DNA from: Protonemura montana
Lineage: Eukaryota > Arthropoda > Insecta > Plecoptera > Nemouridae
Direction of reading: 5' to 3'
DNA length: 64,000 nucleotides
Assembly: GCA_947568835.1 (NCBI GenBank)
Contig: OX387603.1
Coordinates: 4,562,701-4,626,700 of the forward strand
Positions 21,540 through 34,378 of the stretch are shown piece after piece; within the stretch, counting starts at the first letter, position 1; every line of letters starts with the position of its first letter. Both the position numbers and the translations under genes were made by a program. The notes under the pieces are model-generated. The model made no database searches. It was not told the origin of the DNA and worked only from the letters and a program-made list of their open reading frames with translations.

Positions 21540-24413
21540 TCAGTTCCCATTGACGTGCATAGCATGCACAGCTTCCATGTCATCGTCCTCATCTTCTTCC
21601 TCTTCAGTCGCATCCATGTCCACGCCTGAAAACAGAACATAGAGTCAAACGGGCGGGACACAACTAGGGTCTGAAATCTCAACAAATACTTTCCTGTGCT
21701 ACGTGCTGTGAACTTTATGGCCTAGACTTGCAATCGATAAAATCCTTTATAACATATGTAAGCTTAAGTTTGGATGGAAAGTAGCTTTAAGCAGTAATGA
21801 GAAAGTAAAGTGAATGCTACTTCTTGTGTGTATGGGTCAGCGCCAGAACAGGAACTGCCCACTTATTTGGGTAACCAATTCAGGTAACTTATTTGTATCA
21901 ACAGCCAAAGGGCCATCTCACTTGGCCACAGACCTGTTAAGTTCTCACTTAAGAATAAACAGGCCATCAAATCTCAGGGGTAAAAAAAATGTAAAAGATC
22001 TTGATCAACAAATTCACACAACAGCATCTAAAGGTCCAACCCTCTCACCTGGAGGCAGGTCGGTGGGTTTAGGTCGGCCCGGAACGATGCCAGCCTGCAA
22101 CAGACGACTGAGTCGCTCCACCTCGTCCAGGGAGCCGGCCTTGGCGATGGCCTCACGGATCTTCCATCGCTCCTCCTCCGTCGGGCCCGCTTGTGCCTTG
22201 GGATCTGGTAGCGCCCCACCAGGTACAAACGTCTTGGCCTTGCGGCTGATTTCTTTCTGTAGGTCGCGGCCACGCTTTGATTTGAACAACTCGGTGGCTG
22301 CCGTTCGCTCCTGCAAGGCACGGACTGATTAGATGCAGTCGCATTTCTTATGAAAGAATTGAACAAGAAAGTCGAAAAACTTGCTCAGCAAACAAAATAT
22401 TGGAGCTAAGATCAGAATTACCTGGGAGTGGATTGATGGTGCTTCAATAAAAAGCACAAGAGACATGAGTAAAAATGTTGGGTTCCAACCAAAAGCCCCA
22501 TTTGTCAGATTTTTAGTAAGTGCATAGGGTGCCAAGAGACTAGATAATTTATGTTGTGAAGAAGGACGGAGGGAGCGCAACTTACCGGAGAAGAAAATCG
22601 GCTTTGCAGGGTGCACTTGTTCGAGAAATCCATAATTTTGGCAACACGCCGAAACATTAAAATTCTTGGAAATTCTAGAAATTTCTCACCGAGTGCACAA
22701 TACAATCCCAATTTTCTTTTCTGGTAAGTTACGCTACCTGCCTTCTAATTAGAAGTTGGTTGCAAAAAATATATAAACTTACCGCAAGCTTGATCTTGCA
22801 GAAGTCAAGGACTCGAAGCTGTGGTAACTTGTGGGCAATGTACTGACGGTAGTGTGGTTTTGATGCAATAGGGTTGTTGAGTAGACTCAGAGAAGACAGG
22901 TGTGGTAGAGCAGCGAGTGGATCAATATCGGACAGTTCAGTTAACTGGTTTCCTGTCATTACTAACGTTTGTAAGTTGGGTAACGATGAGTGAAGTGTCT
23001 CGGATATTCGTCTGTAAGCAGAGAAAATTGTATTGGCAACTTGTCTTTCATACAGGAATGGTGAAGCGTAGAAGATTAGGCTAGTTGAAAGATGATCACT
23101 TATAAAATTGACAAAGCTTGCAACTATTTAGCTGTCCTAAAAGTACAAGTAAAAAGAAATATAAGTACATATTAAAGAAATCTTCAGTCCTGCAGTGTTA
23201 TTGTAATCCTGTAAAAGCCAGTGTCATAACTGTCAAACAGTTGCCACGACAGTCTGTCGTAGCAGAACCAAAACAAAGAAACCACATACTTTCAACAAGA
23301 ACCACAGCCGAAATACTCAACCCAAAACATTGTCTGGCAATAGAAATTGCCGTAGTCAAGGATTACACATATACCAATAATAACGCGATATGAGCAGAAT
23401 TAAAAGCGCAACATCTTTTCCTACTACATCTTTTCTTACACATGTACATTGATAGTGTGGCAGAAGCTATATCTCAGAATCATCCTACATAGATGCACGC
23501 TAAGATGCTAGATGCCATAAGCGCTTGACCTCTAACTAACCTAGTCTTTCTTACATGATTAAAGCATAGATTTAGGATAGGAAGCTTACATTCAAGCATA
23601 TGAATGGAAATCATTCGTTTCCATTGAAAGTAAGGCATTATCACAAACGTTTCAATTTAAACTTCTGTTAACATATATCATTCTCACTCATGCCGCATTT
23701 GCTCATGGAGTCCACATTTTTGGTCCCATTTAAGGTATGATGGCAGTTTCGGAATCCACTCTTCCCAGGTCTTAGACTTGGAGAACCTTGATTTTTAACG
23801 ATTTATGGTTGTGGCATGAGTTTGAATTCCAAAACGGCGTAGCGAAGTTAAGAAGGGAATCGGCGTAAATCAAGTGCAGGCCCGGGTTAATTTTGGGTTT
23901 CACATGTTTTTCGGCAATTCAACGCTCATCACCTGATGAATGTCCAGTTTCTCAGCGCTCCAACTTCGAAAATTCAGGGGACTGCCAGCACATGTCGGCA
24001 CTCACTGAACCGAGCACGGGGATTCTATAATTTTACCTCAAAGTTCAAATGGTGATGATACTTACACAATCCTATTGTTGTTAAATAGCAGAGTCTTGAT
24101 GCGTTTCAGCAATGGAAATCCATCGAGTTTCCGAACGTCATTGTCAGAAAAGTCAATTGTGTCAAACTGGTCCAGAGTGGCGCCCATATTTTCAATTACC
24201 GGTATTTTGTATCCTGAAACAAAGACACAGTTAATGGGGCTAAACATTTCTAACAAATTATTCGGTGACATAACCAAACTACACTGCCGATGGGTCGGCG
24301 CGTCGGCGTCCGGCATCTTCTTGTATCTCACCTCGTAGGTCTAGTTCACGATCTTTGACAGGATTCGTGCATTGCATCGACTGCTGAATTAAGTCTGGTG
24401 TTAGTTTCACCAT
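21540..24413 (-). CDS. SNRPA1: U2 small nuclear ribonucleoprotein A' (U2A')
   Basis: Five exons join in phase: 24413-24332, 24213-24066, 23011-22783, 22310-22049 and 21625-21540. They give 268 residues against about 255 in human. U2A' binds U2B'' and U2 snRNA stem-loop IV in the spliceosome. The N-terminus MVKLTPDLIQQSMQ and DRELDLRGYKIPVIEN is diagnostic. Leucine-rich repeats follow (FDTIDFSDNDVRKLDGFP, IKTLLFNNNRI, LQTLVMTGNQLTEL, LSSLSLLNNPI) with the LRRcap YRQYIAHKLPQLRVLDF. The C-terminal KSKRGRDLQKEI and KTFVPG segments are also typical. The last exon encodes an acidic tail (EEEEDEDDD) ending HVNGN. The gene is convergent with the kinase, and its introns carry no recognised repeat. Confidence 0.96.
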
Positions 24414-24419
24414 TTTTAA

Positions 24420-26295
24420 TTAATATCTTGCTTTAAATTAGGTAAATTTCGCGTATCTAGATCACGATGTACATGCTTTCGGTGAACGATGCCAAATTTA
24501 TCTGTAAGAGATATATTCCGCCATTTTGACAACTGTCGCTCGTACGCTGGCGCTCCCTAGCCACCAGTTTCACTACTGAATTCATTGCAAAGTTACAAAT
24601 GTGGTAACTTGCATTTTCTGACATATTTCAAGGGACATCACGGAACCAAAACCAAGAACCACAAACTACAATGAATTTCCTAAATAGTCGAAACAGGATT
24701 AACATACTTGTCTGAGGGTGGCAATAAAATTGGATTCAAAACTTTAACTTTAATTAATCTGTACACCAGCATTTCCCATCTAATGTAATGGTTTTGATGA
24801 CAATAAACAACAATACAATCCCTATAGTCGAGGTTCAATCTTGATGATCACCAAACTTGGTCGTTTGTTTCCATTATTAAACATTACACAGGGATAACCG
24901 CAAGGAGGATGCTGGAGGTACTATCTAATTCTATGCGTGGGAACTATTAACTTCATTTTGCTAACCATAGCATTTTACATTTTATTATTAGGAACACGAA
25001 GGACATGCACTACAGGTTAGGTACAGATAATAACTATCATTCCAAACACAAATGAGGTTGAAAAGGTTTCGAAGATTAAAAATTTGCCATATAATAATAG
25101 CATTTGGCATAACTTACGTTGACGTCAATAGAACTCTTCTTCAAATCTTTACATTTAGAAGAAACTCTAATTACTTCGTACAATTTCAAACAGAATCGCA
25201 GAAAAAAAAACACGATAAAAAAGCCTTGGAATATTTTCATCGTTGACTTGCATCAAAGCAATTTTGCACAGAGAGCCCACAACTCACGCAACTCGGAGTT
25301 TTTACACACACCTAACACACCTAACAAAATCGCCCAATTGTTAGAAGTTGTGCCAAATGACAGATGGACAGCGGCGACGAAAAACAATTGGCGGACCAAA
25401 TTCTCTGACAATAGAAACAACTGCAAACGCGTTTGGCAGATCTTTTTAATGCAATCAAAAGTTTTTTTTTCTTTCTTTGTGCCTCTGGGGTCGGCATACA
25501 AGTTACGAAATGGCAATTTGTTAGTGAAGCAAGTGCCATTCGGTGTGCCAAAAATGCGTTTTAAATGTTAATGTTGAAATTGCAATAGGAGTCACGTACG
25601 CGTGCCTGAACAAATTATCAGAATATTATTCCACATCTAAGTAAGTACCTGTGTACCTATACGACATAAATAATGAATAGCTATGGTCATATAAAAAAAG
25701 GTCAATTGTCACAGACACAATCTCAAAAGGTCATGAAAGGTATAATTTATAAAAACCTTCTTCACCACAGTTCTGCAGTACGATAAGTACCATCGTTGTA
25801 CCATCTTTGATAGAGGAGGTAGCTTCCTTTACAAATTATTTACCATAGCATAAGATATTTGGTAGACCTTTACACATAAGTATATTAGGTAGATATATAT
25901 ATCACCTGTAGATGCATCTCTAAAATCAATATTTTCCCTTGATTTCGTAACACGCATGGTACAAACGTGACATTCATAGGTCAGTTTGTTTGCACTCAAT
26001 GCCGAATCGTATGCCATTTAAATAGAGACCCACGCAAAATGCGTTCTAAGGTTGTGCGTGTCAACGGTACCTGACCATTAGCGCAAAGCACCATGCGCTG
26101 CAAAAGAGAAATTTATTGACCACCAAATGGGTATTACATGGTTGCGTCGACAATGTAATGCGTTATTTCGGCATTCTAGGCTAACTTCTGACCTAGGCCT
26201 AGTGGAACCTTCGCAGCCTTCGACAGTTTTGTCCAGTGTTTATTTACCTTACAATAGACAATAGGCTTTACTCGAGTTTGGTGTAACCCTCGTGT
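24420..26295. other. Intergenic DNA upstream of SNRPA1
   Basis: Frames at 25119-25571 (plus) and 25253-25551 (minus) overlap and lack family features. No satellite or SINE copy is seen. Short GTAGGTA or TACCTA words recur, as throughout the window. Confidence 0.4.
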
Positions 26296-26299
26296 AATT

Positions 26300-26720
26300 C
26301 GTTATTATTATTGTTATTGTGGTGTTTAACGACGCACTATTTTGACAACTGACCCTGCGGCACTGGTCTAATGGCGTCGGTGGATGGGTGGATGATTATG
26401 AGGATGGTGATGAACCTAACCTAACCTAACATAGAAGGGAGGAGGGGAAACCCGCCTGTCGAATAGCACCAAGGAGACCACCGGCTTTACGTCCCTTCCG
26501 AAGGACGGCACAACGCGAAAATCAGGATTCCTCCACAAATCCATGCTGCCGAGAGGTTGATTAGCAAGGCGAATGAAGTTGCTGTACTAACTTTCATCCC
26601 TCCAACCTCTCATGTTTATGTTTATGATGTTCACCCATCCAATACCTGACTCAGCGCAGTGTTGCTTAACTTCGGTGATCTCACGAGAACCGGTGTTTCC
26701 AACACGACAAACCGTTCGGT
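26300..26720 (-). mobile_element. 5S-rRNA-derived SINE (SINE3-like), full-length
   Basis: Read on the minus strand, the element starts with a 5S-like head: CCGAACGGTTTG, then AACACCGGTTCTCGT, GATCACCGAAGTTAAGCA and a GGATGGGTGA-like block. These correspond to the 5S gene's A-box and C-box promoter region. The central domain (CCTTCCGAAGGGACG-like, GCCGGTGGTCTCC) resembles the 3' domains of other arthropod SINEs. The 3' end is GTCGTTAAACACCAC with an ATA/ATT-type tail. The TTAGG-like words at 26405-26428 are part of the element body. Confidence 0.85.
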
Positions 26721-27199
26721 CGTGTGCTTCGTGGTCAACTTTATGTGAATGCAGAATGAAGGATTGAAAGTGATTTGTGTGGTTCAGTGCACCAATCATT
26801 GCTGTAGAGGTCGTGCTGCATTCTGGGGCTTGACGAACGCTGCTGTGTTGATGATCGCTGATTCCTTTGCGGTAAAATAGCAGGAAATTCAACCCAATGC
26901 ACCTGTGCCATTGTTCTACAAATTGGACTTGGGGCAGAAGTTTTTTCTATTTGGAAGCTGCTTATTATGTAGTACCTTACATCTCGCATTCTCTGAACAC
27001 TATCTGGGAATTGGTGCATTTGCTACACCGGTTAAAATCATCCCTAAACGTCGTTTGAGAGAGTTTAAAACTGTGTTGGTGAAACCGGCAATGAGTTGGG
27101 AAACTGCGGGGATCTAAGTTGAGATAACGAACGATTACTCTGTAAATACCTATCAACAAAATCTTGGCCGGTCGAACTTGATAGACTGGTGAAAACATA

Positions 27200-28880
27200 A
27201 ACTTCATGCTCTTTTTTGGGGGCTATGGTTTAGTGAAAATGAAGGCTTGCTACGCTCATAAATTAAACTGAGGTTCGCACAGTTTTATTTAGTTGAATTT
27301 TTTCCATGAATTATGTTTGGCATATCACAGAGTTTTTGTCATTTTTTTTTTAAAATAATTATCTCAAAAATAAATGCTTTGCTAATTTTTGTTATATCGC
27401 TATTTTTTAATGCGGAGGATAATTGTAACTTTTTTTTAGAAATATTGAAACAAGTTTTTGCTTGAAAGTCCTGCGTCAGTGAAGTACTTGTAACTTGTTA
27501 GACATGACCGTGCCAACTGTCCAGACAGCCGGTGTGAAACCTCGAACCAAAACATACATTTACACGAACAAAATCAATCCCACTCGCAGTTCACGAAAAT
27601 TCCCGTCGGTGGTTTTCGCGTCGCAGGTGGATTTTTTCCCATCTCGTCCGAATGTTTGCGGCATAAAACATTCCTGACGTCACGCCCGTGCTGAGAGTCG
27701 AACACAAAACCAATTTGCGAAACGGAACTAGCGAACAGCGGCATAAAGAGAGAAAATGATTTAACGCTAGACTTTTGCCTACAGGATATTTAGCAAAAGT
27801 TTGCCATAAGACATTGGATTTGTATTACAAACAAGCAAAGTAACCAGAAAAAAAGGCTCAGTTTTCAAGTGCACAGATTATTGTGCAGAGGGCGGTTGAC
27901 TTTTCGTAAAGAGGAAACAAAATTAATTTTAGATATCATAATCAAGGGCCAATAGCAACCAAACCTTTCTGCCAGGTCTCGCCTCATACATTCGACGGAT
28001 GAAAGTGTTGACATTACATGTAAATGGGTCCTTACCTAAACTAATTATAGACTGATGATAGACTGATTATGTCATTAGTATGTTCAGACTGATTATGATT
28101 AGATTCTCAGATGGTTTCAGGTTAGAATTTCTCTGTGAATTAATTAATTATCACTTCAAACTACCAGTCAACATTGCCGAACCTGTTATAACATCAAAAG
28201 TGAGGCCGGCCATTTTAGCCCGTGTTTCCTTTGGCGTGTGCGTTATTTAATTATGCAGTCTTATGCAGTTAATGATTACAAGTTCCAATGACCGAACCCA
28301 TTCTTTAACCACACCTAAAATCCCAAATTAAAAACAGTAAAAAAGATAAGTTCCCGTCGTAGCGGACCGTCGGTATTGTATTCACCACTTTCCACTCAAG
28401 AAACGCTTAAACAGCACCGGCTGTACGCACCGGCAATGTCCTTGGAATAACTTGTTGGTCAAGTCTACGCTACCTACAGCAAGTAGCCAGCGGTCAGGGA
28501 ATCATAATAACACCGGCATTATCTCAGTGTTACCTCATCCAGAGAGCGTAGCCATCGAGTTCGATTAGCTGCCCGCGGCCCATTTCTGCACGTCGATATT
28601 ATTTTGGGAAAACCCCGGCTAGGTTTTTTGCTAAATTTTGCTCGTTGTAAACAAGATGATGAATGTGTTGCTTCTGTACCCCTTGAACCAAAGTCATGTA
28701 TGACGTCGTACCGATGCCGTGAAACAGGATAGTATTGCGGATCTTGCCGTTGATGAGGAGCTACAGGTGGTCATCATAACACTGACTTTTTTTGGAGGCA
28801 TACGTGCTAACATTTCTCAAAACATACTTCGAAATTGTTAAGACATTAGTCAAAACAGACGTGATGTCATGGTTTCCTCA
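27200..28880. other. Intergenic DNA with a tRNA-like remnant
   Basis: On the minus strand near 27745-27665 a box B (GTGTTCGACTCTC) lies downstream of a weak box A, suggesting another tRNA-type SINE head. The rest is AT-rich with no supported exon. Confidence 0.35.
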
Positions 28881-28892
28881 ACAACACTCGCC

Positions 28893-29574
28893 ATGCTGGA
28901 CATTCCGTGACAGGGTGCTTGTTTCACTCCACGCAAAGGAGCGGACACTCACCGTCGCCTCTGTGCTGGACATTCCGTGACAGGGTGCTTGTTTCGCTCC
29001 ACGCAAAGGAGCGGACACTCGCCGTCGCCTCTGTGTTGGACATTCCGTGACAGGGTGCTTGTTTCGCTCCACACAAAGGAGCGGACACTCGCCGTCGCCT
29101 CTGTGCTGGACATTCCGTGACAGGGCGCTTGTTTCGCTCCACGTAAAGGAGCGGACACTCGCCGTCACCACTGGGCTGGACATTCCGTGACAGGGTGCTT
29201 GTTTCGCTCCACGCAAAGGAGCGGACACTCGCCGTCGCCTCTGTGCTGGACATTCCGTGACAGGGTGCTTGTTCCGCTACACGCAAAGGAGCGGACACTC
29301 GCCGTCACCTCTGTGCTGGACATTCCGTGACAGGGTGCTTGTTTCGCTCCACGCAAAGGAGCGGACACTCGCCGTCGCCTCTGTGCTGGACATTCCGTGA
29401 CAGGGTGCTTGTTTCACTCCACGCAAAGGAGCGGACACTCGCCGTCGCCTTTGTGCTGGACATTCCGTGACAGGGTGCTTGTTTCACTCCATGCAAAGGA
29501 GCGGACACTCGCCGTCGCCTCTGTGCTGGACATTCCGTGACAGGGAGCTTGTTTCGCTCCACGCAAAGGAGGGA
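28893..29574 (+). repeat. 70-bp satellite, island A (about 10 units)
   Basis: The unit starts CTGGACATTCCGTGACAGGG and ends with a GCCGTCGCCTCTGTG run. It repeats every 70 bases with few substitutions. Each unit contains CGCTCC-ACGCAAA-GGAGCG, a 6-bp hairpin. The array begins after CGCCATG and ends inside a unit at GGAGGGATAAAT. Long open frames on the minus strand here are a by-product of the repeat. Confidence 0.95.
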
Positions 29575-29579
29575 TAAAT

Positions 29580-31385
29580 AGTAAAATCACTGTCAATTTA
29601 TTAACATCCCTCACATTGACTGATTCCTACATGACCTCGAGCTTCGTGCATTGTTCCCTCGCGAGCTCAGGCCTTCGTCTTCGCCCAGGTGTTGGTGCGC
29701 ACCATCAATGTAGTAGAGAATTGAATCGGTGAAAACTGGACTCGTGTCACTGCGATTGCATTTTACTTATAAAAATAGGTTGTTCACTTGTAAGCTTTAT
29801 GAAGCATGTAGTGTATGTGCAGTCAGGACCAGTCAGGAATGCAGAAATGCAGGAATGGCGAGGCAAATCACCAATGTTTCAAAGTAATAATTTTGTGCAA
29901 ATACAAGAGAATGACGTGAATTCATTGGTATGATTTGTGTTCGTGGAAAACTTGGTTCAGTTTGAAGTTGTTCACCTCGTGTAAAATATGTGTTAAAGGA
30001 ACAGAGCTTCGTAAAGATGCAGATTTTGGATGCGAATGTGTATTTCATCTTCAAACGCATTTGACTTCAGGGTTAGCCTTCAGGTTTGTGCCCTCAAAGC
30101 TCTCTCCACAAATAATACATACACAGCTTAGTATAGGTACTTACCTACATCAAGGTAATTCTAGACGCATTCGCCGTTTAATTTTATCAATTTCTTTTTG
30201 TGCGTTGTACTGGATGGGACCTTATGACGCCCCTGAGTGAGTTGGCATAACATGATTTTAATACCAAATATACAACAGCGTACGTACGACAAAAACCCAC
30301 TCAACCGTCATTACCAAAGCAATAAAACCATTTAAATGTAATTATTTTCATGTCAAACGTTCCATCTACAAAACCTCACGTGAGAAGAGAATGAAACGGC
30401 AAGTATTTTGATGAAAACTACACATCCTAACCTGGTATTTGAAGCACGCACAGCAAGTGCTTGTTTAGCCGGACCTTGTGGTAGATGCCATTGCCAATGG
30501 GCGAGCAGGAGGTTGCATTGTCGTCGGCAAGGATGGAAACATCTCAGGGCTTGGTCAAAGTCAACGGAAGTCAATGCTGAGTATCACGTAGATGGAAAAA
30601 CATCTTCATGCGCTGGAACGACCAGACAGATCATGTCATTATTTGCATTTTCATAAGCTTAAGACACTCTCGATTTTGACAACCATGTGTGTGCCGTACT
30701 GGCTGAGGTTGCATCTTGCATGCCGCTATGCTCGTTTATTTCGTGTCGTCTAAATGGAACTTTTAAAACCTAGCAAAGTTCTGCCAGAGATTAAAGACCT
30801 CATTTATCTCTGGTTATAACAACGCTGCTGGTGCAACTGTCGTGTTGACATCCAGAACGTTTAGTAGCATTTCTGCTGAAATTTAATTTTTGATGTCTTA
30901 AGAATCGTTGTGCATTAAGAGATCACGATAGAATTATACAAAGACAACAGACATCTTCCATGTTAGTACGGACTGCGCTGAAGTTCACTTCGGAGTCGGT
31001 AAGCTTGTTGACACTGCTGACCGATTAGTAAAGGCAGAAGTTGATGCTCCTAATTAGAAGAGATCTGAGAGTAGAACCGGTGTAGGCACCGCAGACTATA
31101 CACAGTGCTGATGTAACGTGCCCTCTATCGGCGCTTCAAGAAACACAACCACCACGGTAAGAGAAGAAAATGTTCCAACCAATCCGTGAGTTCCGTGAAT
31201 GCAAATCGTGGAAATGACGCGCCAAGAAGGTGAACCTATTTACAAATGTGGAAAGAATTCTTGAGTTTTTTGCTCGATAATGGTCTCATATTAGAGGTAT
31301 TTGAAGTCTTGCACGCCCGTGGCAGGCTGTTACTATTATTAGGAGCGTTACCGAAACTATTCTGAACTTGACATTGAATCCATTG
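29580..31385. other. Intergenic DNA, nothing supported
   Basis: Frames at 29935-30240 and 30408-30656 (plus) overlap minus-strand frames and show no motif. I see no exon pair or repeat unit. Confidence 0.4.
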
Positions 31386-31388
31386 ATG

Positions 31389-31823
31389 TTGTTATTATTA
31401 TTATTTGTGGTGTTTAACGACGCGCTGTTTTGACATCTAGCCATGCGGCACTGGTCTAATGGCGTAGGTGAATGAGTGGATGATGATGAACCTAACCTAG
31501 CCTAGAAGGTAGGAGGGGAAACCTGGTGCCAGCACGTAGCCTACTCCTGTCGAAGAGCACCAAGGAGACCACCGGCTTAACGTCCCTTCCGAAGGACGGT
31601 ATAACGCGAACAACAGGATTCCTCCACAAATCCATGCTGTCGAGTGTTTGATAAGCAAGGCTAATGAAGTTGCTGTACTAACTTGCATCCCTCCAACCTC
31701 TCTCCCGAACAGAACTGGTCATGTGTATAATGGTCACCCATCCAATACCTGACCCAGCGCAGTGTTGCTCAACTTCGGTGATCTAACGAGAACCGGTGTT
31801 TCCAACATGCCAAACCGTTCGGT
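31389..31823 (-). mobile_element. 5S-rRNA-derived SINE, full-length
   Basis: Same architecture as the copy at 26.3 kb: the 5S-like head ends at the plus-strand CAAACCGTTCGGT, the central domain is intact, and the plus strand starts with a (TTA)n tail and GTGGTGTTTAACGACGC. The frame at 31497-31688 is inside the element and is not a gene. Confidence 0.85.
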
Positions 31824-32716
31824 ATTACATTGACGTAATGTCTACTGAATTTGACGATACACTGCGGCTTTCGGGGGTGAAATGACGTGCTACGTTTTTG
31901 TGGTAAATGCCAGATCTGGTCTGGTCGAGGGAATGTTATTCTAGAATTATAACAACAAACTATGAAACAGTTGATGACGTCACGAATTGAGCAAGACAAG
32001 TTAATTACAATATTAGCGTCGTACAACATCAGTAAATACACAAATTAACCAACGTTTACCAACAAAAAAGACGAAAAACCTAGAAAAAAATAAAGGAATA
32101 AAAGAAAAGAAAGAAGCGAAGAGTAGAACGCCCTACAAGGGTAAAAAAATTTGATTTGTTTAACAGAACGTGGATTTTACCATACGAGACATTTTTTAGT
32201 TCCTATGAAGAAAGCAGAAAAAAAAAATTCCTCCACGGAATTAAAAATCCCTCCATTGTCGCTGGTCTGATATTCCTATCGACAGTCATTTTCAGTCATC
32301 TCAACAGTTAAATTTCCCGCTCGTGTTTGACATTGCTGCTAGAGTATATGCTTAGAGTATTAATAGCCATACAATTTTCACTTGCGTGCTGCAGGTATAA
32401 GAAGAAGTCTGCAAGCTCTGCGTATGGTCAGTGGGAGTCGACTTCTGGCCATGAACCTGAGTCGAGGGCTTATTCATTAAACCGAGATGCCGACAATGAA
32501 TAATGAGAAAAGATATATTTATGCATCCTTAGACATGTCAGACATGATATTACACGCCAGATAATTATCAATTAATGAACTGCCTTTCAATTATTTACAA
32601 GCTAGAAAGATAACCAAAAAACCAAACTATTTGACAGCCCCGAAAATAAAAATGATTTGAAAAGTGGATTGACAAAAAAAAATCTTGTACGAACGCAGGT
32701 ATCACAATTTGCACGA

Positions 32717-33494
32717 GCTCACTGATCTCAAATAACCTGGATTAAGCATAGGATCCAGCCAGCTGATCTCAAATAACATGGATAGAGCATAGGATCCAGC
32801 CAGCTGGTCTCAAATAACCTGGATAGAGTATAGGATCCAGCCAGCTGATCTCAAATAACATGGATAGAGCACAGGATCCAGCTAGCTGCTCTCAAATAAC
32901 CTGGATAGAGCATAGGATCTAGCCAGCTGATCTCAAATAACCTGGATAGAGTATAGGATCCAGCCAGCTGATCTCAAACAACCTGGATAGAGCATAGGGT
33001 CCACCCAGCTGATCGCAAATTACATGGACAGAGCATAGGATCCAGCCAGCTGATCTCAAATAATCTGGATAGAGCATAGGATCCAGTCAGCTGATCTCAA
33101 TTAACCTGGATAGAGCATAGGATCCAGTCAGCTGATCTCAAATAACCTGGATAGAGCATAGGATCCAGCCAGCTGATCTCAAATAACCTGGATAGAGCAT
33201 AGGATCCAGCCAGCTGATCTCAAATAACCTGGATAGAGCATAGGATCCAGCCAGCTGATCTCAAATAACCTGGATAGAGCATAGGATCCAGCCAGCTGAT
33301 CTCAAATAACCTGGATAGAGCATAGGATCCAGCCAGCTGATCTCAAATAACCTGGATAGAGCATAGGATCCAGCCAGCTGATCTCAAATAACCTGGATAG
33401 AGCATAGGATCCAGCCAGCTGATCTCTAATAACCTGGATAGAGCATAGGATCCAGTCAGCTGATCTCAAACAACCTGGATAGATCATAGGATCC
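32717..33494 (+). repeat. 41-bp satellite array, about 19 units
   Basis: The unit is GATCCAGCCAGCTGATCTCA followed by AATAACCTGGATAGAGCATAG. Nearly every unit carries a CAGCTG E-box and the BamHI-type word GGATCC. The outer units are more diverged than the inner ones, as expected for unequal exchange. The minus-strand frame here is repeat-derived. Confidence 0.95.
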
Positions 33495-33699
33495 TAGAGC
33501 ATAACTGATAGATTCCGAGTATCGCTAATATTTTAGTTTAAGTCGGACACTTTAGAGGTAGTTTAGAGACAGCTAAGTAAAAATAAAAAACTTGTTCTCT
33601 TATTTACAATTAAAGCGCGATATTGCTTACAAAAAAAAGTTTGCTTGCATGTACCTACAGTGTGCTATGTGAAGTTCCAATTGAAGAAATTGCAAACAT

Positions 33700-33772
33700 T
33701 GCGCCATTATGACATTGTGACAATGACATTGTGAACATTGTGACAATGACATTGTGAACATTGTGAAGTGTT
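33700..33772 (+). repeat. Short tandem repeat of GACATTGTGA words
   Basis: GACATTGTGACAAT and GACATTGTGAACATT words alternate over about 70 bases. A frame of 48 codons starts at ATG 33797 (MSEPLNNLTSQ...), right after this repeat; it is too short to support as a gene. Confidence 0.6.
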
Positions 33773-34343
33773 ATTGTGTGTTTTATTTTACGTCCATGTC
33801 CGAGCCCCTCAACAATTTGACATCACAAGCGTCTTCTGGCTTGACGTCATCAAAATGGCTGACCAAACAACAAAAAGTAGAAAATAAAGTCGAACATGAT
33901 TGGGAATATCTTCGCTGTGCTTTTGACTCGATAATTTTATGATCATCTTGAGATCCGACAAATAAGAATAAGTCTCTATCGTTACACCATCTTGAAAGAC
34001 ATATTTTCGCTGACGCACGATTGCTGGAGAATATTGGATCTTTTTTTTGCTCGCTTCGAGCAGAATAATAGTGCGTAATTCTCTTCTCATATCTCAAAAG
34101 AAAAAAAAAAGACCTGACTTAAGCCATGCGTTTTCAGGCGCAAAAAATCAAAGAGCTTTGAATAATTGAAGAACTACGCAGTTTTCTGTCCGGCGCTGCG
34201 GTTATTTTTTTCCACTTGCCGTTTGTTTTTACACCCAGGGGGCACGAAAAGTACTCTCGATTTTCAATTTTTCAAACTCTTGACAGATCAATTTATTTTT
34301 TGTGAAATTTGCGCCAACTGATGTGTACATGACTGCGGCGTGT

Positions 34344-34378
34344 ACGGAGCGGTGCGGAGCGGTGCGGAGCGGTGGAGG
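34344..34378 (+). repeat. GGTGCGGAGCG tandem repeat
   Basis: An 11-base word GGTGCGGAGCG is repeated about three times in otherwise AT-rich DNA. No associated gene is seen. Confidence 0.6.

Noticed and set aside
26405-26428. CCTAACCTAACCTAAC run that looks like the insect telomere repeat TTAGG
   Set aside because: It lies inside the 5S-derived SINE, whose other copies read CCTAACCTAGCCTAG or similar at the same place, so it is element sequence and not a telomere.
28893-29574. Possible CRISPR-like array because of regularly spaced repeats
   Set aside because: Units are contiguous with no unique spacers, and the genome is eukaryotic.
31497-31688. Repeated frame ISTAWICGGILLFALYRPSEGTLSRW-type seen in several places
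   Set aside because: It lies in the central domain of the SINE copies at 31.5, 42.9, 43.6 kb and is not a gene.
33302-33487. 61-codon minus-strand frame in the 41-bp array
   Set aside because: It is a repeat-derived frame with a 41-codon period and no flanking exon signals.
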